From NCBI GenBank assembly GCA_035294325.1, contig DATGLE010000226.1, forward strand, positions 1 through 17,067: DNA of 17,067 bases, written 5' to 3'. The position numbers were made by a program, and so were the translations under genes. Shown piece by piece: positions 13,660-17,067 of the stretch. Origin of the DNA: DATGLE01 sp035294325 (GTDB taxonomy: Bacteria > Chloroflexota > Ktedonobacteria > Ktedonobacterales > Ktedonobacteraceae). The notes under the pieces are model-generated. The model saw only the letters and a list, made by a program, of their open reading frames with translations. It was not told the DNA's origin and searched no databases. The stretch's first letter is position 1. Each line of letters starts with the position of its first letter.

Positions 13660-14029
13660 GCCCTCTCACTACCATCGCCTGCGCGAGTAGATCCTGCGTG
13701 CGCACCGGCTTGATCAGATAGGCGTCAACCCCGGCCAGGCGCGCGAGGAGCCAGTCCACCACGCCATAGCGGCGCGAGAGCAGCACCAGCCGCGTCTGCG
13801 CGAACGCGGGCCGCTGGCGCAGCAGCCGCACGACCTGCAAGCCATTCATGCCGGGCAACTGGAAATCGACAAATATTACCGAGGGCCACGCGGCCCCCGG
13901 CGCGGTGAGCGCGCGCAGCGCCGCCATGCCATTGCCAAAACTGAGCACCTGGCAGCCCTCGCGCGCAAACGTCACCTCCACTATCTTGCGGATCGTGAGC
14001 GAATCATCGATAATCGCGACCACGCTCAT
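13652..14029 (-). CDS. CheY-like single-domain response regulator
   Basis: The 125-residue stand-alone receiver has the acidic pair Asp8/Asp9 (VVAIIDDSLTIRKIVEV), phospho-acceptor Asp55 (VIFVDFQLPGMNGLQVV), Ser85 in the Thr/Ser switch position (LVLLSRRYG) and Lys107 (AYLIKPVRTQDL). There is no output domain. The IDDSLTIRKIVEVTFAREG opening resembles the PilG/PilH-type receivers used in twitching and chemosensory systems. The ATG at 14029 makes the classic ATGA overlap with the stop of the upstream gene and has GAGGG 6 nt before it; an in-frame ATG at 14035 is also possible. It should work by protein contact, perhaps with the DUF4388-like protein encoded nearby; that is inference. Confidence 0.9.
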   Translation of the reverse strand: MSVVAIIDDSLTIRKIVEVTFAREGCQVLSFGNGMAALRALTAPGAAWPSVIFVDFQLPGMNGLQVVRLLRQRPAFAQTRLVLLSRRYGVVDWLLARLAGVDAYLIKPVRTQDLLAQAMVVRGRV

Positions 14030-14271
14030 GAGCATCCCTCCGGTTCTGGCAGGCTGGCGAGCGTCTCCGCCACTACCTGCATCGCCTCCTGCCGCGAGCC
14101 GACGAGTTCCGCCAGCGCGGTGAAGGCTTCGCCTATACGCTCCATACGAGCATGAATGAACTGGTGGCGGCAGGCTCCCGCGGCCAGCCCGTTCAACCCC
14201 GCCTGCGCCGCCTGGTACTCTTCGGCGATCCGCTGCCTGATGCGGGCGATCTCACTGACGTTTTCAGACAT
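14026..14271 (-). CDS. Small helical protein of unknown function
   Basis: The 81-residue protein is predicted all-helical: a first helix MSENVSEIARIRQRIAEEYQAAQAGLNGLA, an ACRHQFIHARMERIGEAFTALAELVGS second helix, and a C-terminal helix ending LPEPEGCS. I do not recognise a named domain. The AxxGLNGLAxGxxRHxFIxxRMExI segment looks like a conserved small-protein family. Its stop overlaps the receiver start by 4 nt (ATGA), and GGAAGGGA lies upstream of the ATG. It is therefore a genuine first gene of the operon and plausibly a partner of the receiver. Confidence 0.8.
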   Translation of the reverse strand: MSENVSEIARIRQRIAEEYQAAQAGLNGLAAGACRHQFIHARMERIGEAFTALAELVGSRQEAMQVVAETLASLPEPEGCS

Positions 14272-14299
14272 AAAATTCCCTTCCTGTGATTAAAGTATG

Positions 14300-14344
14300 A
14301 AAATGTACCTTACATTTTATAGTGTGACACTTTATACTACGCAA
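14300..14344 (-). promoter_or_regulatory. Promoter of the receiver operon with two palindromes
   Basis: On the minus strand TTGCGT (14344-14339), a 17-bp spacer and TATAAA (14321-14316) form a promoter. An 11-bp palindrome-like sequence AGTGTCACACT (14331-14321) lies inside the spacer and overlaps one base of the -10. A perfect inverted repeat AAAATGTA-CCT-TACATTTT (14300-14318) covers the -10 and the likely start point near 14308. Both are well placed as operators. Confidence 0.65.
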
Positions 14345-14359
14345 CGTACAGGAATGGGA
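14337..14359 (+). repeat. 23-nt exact copy of part of the XRE regulator's coding sequence (copy 1, in promoter)
   Basis: The 23 bases 14337-14359 are identical to 14753-14775, which encode LRNVQEW in the HTH region of the neighbouring regulator. Flanks on both sides are unrelated. Copy 1 contains the -35 hexamer of the minus-strand operon promoter. Confidence 0.85.
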
Positions 14360-14377
14360 CGAGACATAGTTATAAAT

Positions 14378-14386
14378 GTGTCACAC
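14378..14386. promoter_or_regulatory. GTGTCACAC box between divergent promoters
   Basis: GTGTCACAC here is the reverse complement of GTGTGACAC at 14322-14330. The shared core TGTGACA is found a third time at 14555-14561 inside the spacer of the XRE gene promoter, suggesting a common operator for both divergent units. Confidence 0.4.
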
Positions 14387-14542
14387 AGATAGATACTACT
14401 TTAAGCGTAGCGATTCAGAAACATGACTTTCTTTGCAGATAGCAAGTGAATACGTCATGAGCATCACAGCAAGAGATAGAATGCTTTATTGTGACCAGCA
14501 AAAGATCCCGCTAATTTTCCCCACCAGGAAGGCAAGTCAGGA

Positions 14543-14572
14543 TTGAAAAGAGGCTGTGACATGACATACAAT
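14543..14572 (+). promoter_or_regulatory. Promoter of the XRE/helical-repeat regulator gene
   Basis: TTGAAA (14543-14548), an 18-bp spacer and TACAAT (14567-14572) form a good sigma70 promoter about 33 bp upstream of the ATG. The spacer contains TGTGACA (14555-14561), matching boxes in the divergent promoter. Confidence 0.6.
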
Positions 14573-14605
14573 AGAGAAAGTTCGATAGTGTGAAAGGGGA
14601 AAGCA

Positions 14606-15877
14606 ATGCAGAGTGAACAGTACTGGTGGATACGGTATGGGGCCTATTCCCCCGGTTTACACAATCTACCTCATATGGGTGAGGTGATCGCCGATCATCG
14701 TCGGAGACGCTACAGGACACAGGATGAGTTCGCCACCGCTGTTGGCGAAAAGCTACGCAACGTACAGGAATGGGAGACCAACATTATGATGACCGACATG
14801 GGACGCCGCATCCTGCTGGCGAAATTGCTCGCCATCCCCCCGGCTTTGCTGGGGCTGACCTGGCATCAGGTCTACAGCGATCAGCCGCACGAGAACTACA
14901 CCGGCACGCTCAAGCATATGGGCGAGATCTTCGAAGAGGATGCCTTCTACACCTATGAAGACATTATCACTTTTGGGCATGCATGCTTCTATCAAGGGGG
15001 GGCGCCTCAGCTTGCCTATCGCCTCAACCGGCGGCTCGCCAGCCTGAAGACGCTGGCGGCCAACGCGCTGCCCTCCGATAGAGAGGCATGGCAGACGCTG
15101 CTGGTCCGCTTCTACTGGCTCTGCGGTGGTTTTGCCCAACGTCGTCTCGCAGATAGTCAGGCCAACAGCCTGTATACGGAGGCGCTGAGGCTGGCGACTG
15201 AGCTGGATGACAACCAACTCATCTGCCATTCCTACCATCTGCTGGCCGATGCGTATGAGAAGCAGGGCAAGCTGGCGGCTGCCAGCGACGCGATTCAGGC
15301 GGCCCTGGCGCGGGTAGCGGATCCACGCGCGCCCATCACGCCGCTCAAAGGGAACATCTATTTGCGCGCCGCCTCCGTTAAAGGGCAACTCGCGGGAAGC
15401 AGCCAGAAAGAGCGCGACGAGGCGCGCGCGTTGCAGGACAGGGCCGCCAGCATGCTCTACATGCAAAAGACAGTAGAGGATGACATAACATTGTTGAGAT
15501 TCAACCTGGCCGCCGTCAATCACGAGAAGGCGAAACTGATGCTTCTCTTTGCGCAGCGGAGATATGATCAGGGCCGCGCCATCCCGGCGAAGGAGATAGA
15601 TCTCATTCAGACCAGATTGAGGGCCGCGCTAGATAGCGTGCCATCTGATCTCACAGCCTGGAAAGTATACTTTCATCTCACCGAGGCGCGGGCCTATCTG
15701 GCGCAGCACGACATCGAGGCCAGCGTATATGCCGGCAAGGAAGCGTTAAGGGCTGCGCGGACCGTCAACACAGCGAGAGGTATCAACGAGATAAAGGAGT
15801 TATATATGCAGTTGAAGGAGAGCGGTTTCGTCAACGCGCACGTTGATAACCTGGGACTCCAGCTCGGTCTTATCTAG
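14606..15877 (+). CDS. XRE-type HTH regulator with helical (TPR-like) repeat domain
   Basis: The 423-residue protein starts MQSEQYWWIRYGAYSPGLHN. It continues into an XRE-like helix-turn-helix (about 24-82: MGEVIADHRRRRYRTQDEFATAVGEKLRNVQEWE, ending LLAIPPALLGL), followed by an all-helical C-terminal domain of about 330 residues with TPR-like pairs, e.g. YHLLADAYEKQGKLAAASDAIQAAL (about 212-236) and the YFHLTEARAYLAQHDIEASVYAGKEALRAA block near the end. Such proteins usually sense a peptide or protein through the repeat domain and bind DNA through the HTH. AAAGGGGAAAGC precedes the ATG. It is divergent from the receiver operon, and the shared boxes suggest it may control both. It is followed, 221 bp later, by the first CRISPR repeat. 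Confidence 0.85.
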   Translation: MQSEQYWWIRYGAYSPGLHNLPHMGEVIADHRRRRYRTQDEFATAVGEKLRNVQEWETNIMMTDMGRRILLAKLLAIPPALLGLTWHQVYSDQPHENYTGTLKHMGEIFEEDAFYTYEDIITFGHACFYQGGAPQLAYRLNRRLASLKTLAANALPSDREAWQTLLVRFYWLCGGFAQRRLADSQANSLYTEALRLATELDDNQLICHSYHLLADAYEKQGKLAAASDAIQAALARVADPRAPITPLKGNIYLRAASVKGQLAGSSQKERDEARALQDRAASMLYMQKTVEDDITLLRFNLAAVNHEKAKLMLLFAQRRYDQGRAIPAKEIDLIQTRLRAALDSVPSDLTAWKVYFHLTEARAYLAQHDIEASVYAGKEALRAARTVNTARGINEIKELYMQLKESGFVNAHVDNLGLQLGLI

Positions 15878-16098
15878 CGGAGGTCCGCGAGGCAGGCAGT
15901 GGTGCGAACTGCAAGCACGCTGCCTCGCAACCGGGGAGAAAAGTCCCGCCGCGCTTCTCAAGCTCTTGCAAAGCGCGTCCGGGAGGAGTATACTCTTAAT
16001 AGAGAGGATCGTGATTTTGTACTTTAAAGGGGAAAAACCCATCTGCCTCGCAAACGCAGCGATCCCGCCGCTCCAGAAGTGGCGCGAGGCAGCCGCCG
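15878..16098 (+). promoter_or_regulatory. CRISPR leader
   Basis: The 221 bp between the XRE gene and the first repeat hold no gene. They contain the promoter at 15966-15994, an AT-rich segment after it, and four copies of a 9-mer arranged as two inverted pairs: GCGAGGCAG (15887-15895) with CTGCCTCGC (15920-15928), and CTGCCTCGC (16043-16051) with GCGAGGCAG (16084-16092). A repeat-like fragment lies at 15927-15959. The orientation fits: the repeats end in ATTGAAAC, as expected when the leader is on this side. Confidence 0.7.
15966..15994 (+). promoter_or_regulatory. Promoter within the CRISPR leader
   Basis: TTGCAA (15966-15971), a 17-bp spacer and TATACT (15989-15994) read toward the array, with a start point near 16001, about 100 nt before the first repeat. 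A perfect palindrome GAGTATACTC (15986-15995) overlaps the -10. Confidence 0.65.
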
Positions 16099-17067
16099 GT
16101 GGCAACCGGGGCGGCTTCTCGTTTGAGATTGAAACCTGAAAAAGGTTGACCGGCACGCACCATTCAAATCTGGTGGCAACCGGGGCGGCTTCTCGTTTGA
16201 GATTGAAACGTTTATAAGATACCACATAAACGAACAGTTGTCAACAGGTGGCAACCGGGGCGGCTTCTCGTTTGAGATTGAAACAAAACCGTTGCTGACA
16301 GGTTGAAGCGAAGACTCGTGGTGGCAACCGGGGCGGCTTCTCGTTTGAGATTGAAACTCGTCGCAAGCGCAGGGCGGAAACATTGCACTGCTGTGGCAAC
16401 CGGGGCGGCTTCTCGTTTGAGATTGAAACAAGGCCATATACGAGTTGTAGGGGATCGCGCCGCCGCGTGGCAACCGGGGCGGCTTCTCGTTTGAGATTGA
16501 AACGAGGTCTCAGACTGGCTGGAGCTTGCGGCATTCACATGTGGCAACCGGGGCGGCTTCTCGTTTGAGATTGAAACATGAATGTCCTGCGCTGAGAGGG
16601 TGCGCAGGATCGTGGGGTGGCAACCGGGGCGGCTTCTCGTTTGAGATTGAAACATTCAATGCGTCCAGGAGACGGATACCGCCTGGGCAAGTGGCAACCG
16701 GGGCGGCTTCTCGTTTGAGATTGAAACCATGACTGGCTTGAGCAATCCGAAGACCGCCGCGCACGTGGCAACCGGGGCGGCTTCTCGTTTGAGATTGAAA
16801 CGTCACCGAGGAGGAGCGGATCGCCAGTGTGGCTCGAGTGGCAACCGGGGCGGCTTCTCGTTTGAGATTGAAACCATGCTCCTGGTCATGCATTGATTTC
16901 GCTCCTTTCTGTGGCAACCGGGGCGGCTTCTCGTTTGAGATTGAAACCAAGCCTCGACCTCCTACACGGTCTACATTGCGGCGTGGCAACCGGGGCGGCT
17001 TCTCGTTTGAGATTGAAACACATTGTAAGTGAGCAATCGAGCGGGGATACATACATCGTGGCAACCG
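16099..17067 (+). CRISPR. CRISPR array, 37-nt repeats, 13 complete repeats plus one partial, truncated by window edge
   Basis: Repeats begin GTGGCAACCGGGG and end TTTGAGATTGAAAC, 37 nt each, identical wherever I compared them. They start at 16099, 16173, 16248, 16321, 16393, 16467, 16541, 16617, 16691, 16765, 16838, 16911 and 16983; a fourteenth begins at 17058 and is cut after 10 nt. Spacers are 37, 38, 36, 35, 37, 37, 39, 37, 37, 36, 36, 35 and 38 nt, all different. The ATTGAAAC 3' end is the 8-nt handle typical of Cas6-processed class 1 (type I or III) systems; the subtype cannot be set because no cas gene is in the window. The leader lies to the left, so the newest spacers should be near 16136. 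Long minus-strand frames through the array are artefacts of the regular repeat. Confidence 0.99.

Noticed and set aside
16024..17064. Several minus-strand and plus-strand open frames of 60-184 codons across the CRISPR array
   Set aside because: They arise from the regular repeat and the lack of stops in it; the translations show the same repeated peptide and no protein-like spacing.

Overview
The window looks like a piece of a free-living, moderately GC-rich bacterial chromosome. Ktedonobacteria (Chloroflexota) is my best guess. It rests on an XRE-HTH plus helical-repeat regulator, a degraded Cys-rich protein with a C-G-x-x-x-C...HGPxWYAFWRE signature, a DUF4388-like protein, and abundant short palindromic elements. 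This is inference; there is no rRNA or other phylogenetic marker here.

Layout, left to right. 1-1146: the start of an excisionase-like HTH gene running off the left edge, then a gene-poor stretch with two related hairpin elements (218-355, 910-1043) and two small gene remnants. 1153-4148: a DinB-family protein and an LLM flavin oxidoreductase (an operon), then a SpoU/TrmH-type RNA methyltransferase behind a long hairpin-rich stretch that has its own promoter. 4177-7575: an aromatic-ring catabolic neighbourhood. An extradiol (catechol 2,3-dioxygenase-like) gene lies on minus, followed by a possible transporter tail and the N-terminal scar of a second FAA-hydrolase gene. A divergent pair (small ABM monooxygenase + intact FAA hydrolase) lies on plus. 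7642-10273: a two-component system on minus, histidine kinase first, with a 163-bp inverted element in the gap before the OmpR-type regulator. 10480-11499: a DedA-family + GlsB/YeaQ-family membrane operon on minus.

11838-15877: a signalling and regulation block. It holds a DUF4388-like protein (+) convergent with a four-gene minus operon: small helical protein, CheY-like receiver, degraded Cys-rich protein, SAM methyltransferase. That operon is divergent from an XRE/helical-repeat regulator. The shared control region is rich in palindromes and holds a 23-nt exact copy of a piece of the regulator's own coding sequence.

15878-17067: a CRISPR leader with its own promoter and nested inverted repeats, followed by 13 complete 37-nt repeats plus a partial fourteenth and 13 spacers of 35-39 nt, running off the right edge. 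No cas genes are in the window.

The least explained features are the CRISPR leader architecture, the 23-nt promoter/coding repeat, the two co-varying hairpin elements and the large hairpin between the sensor kinase and its regulator.
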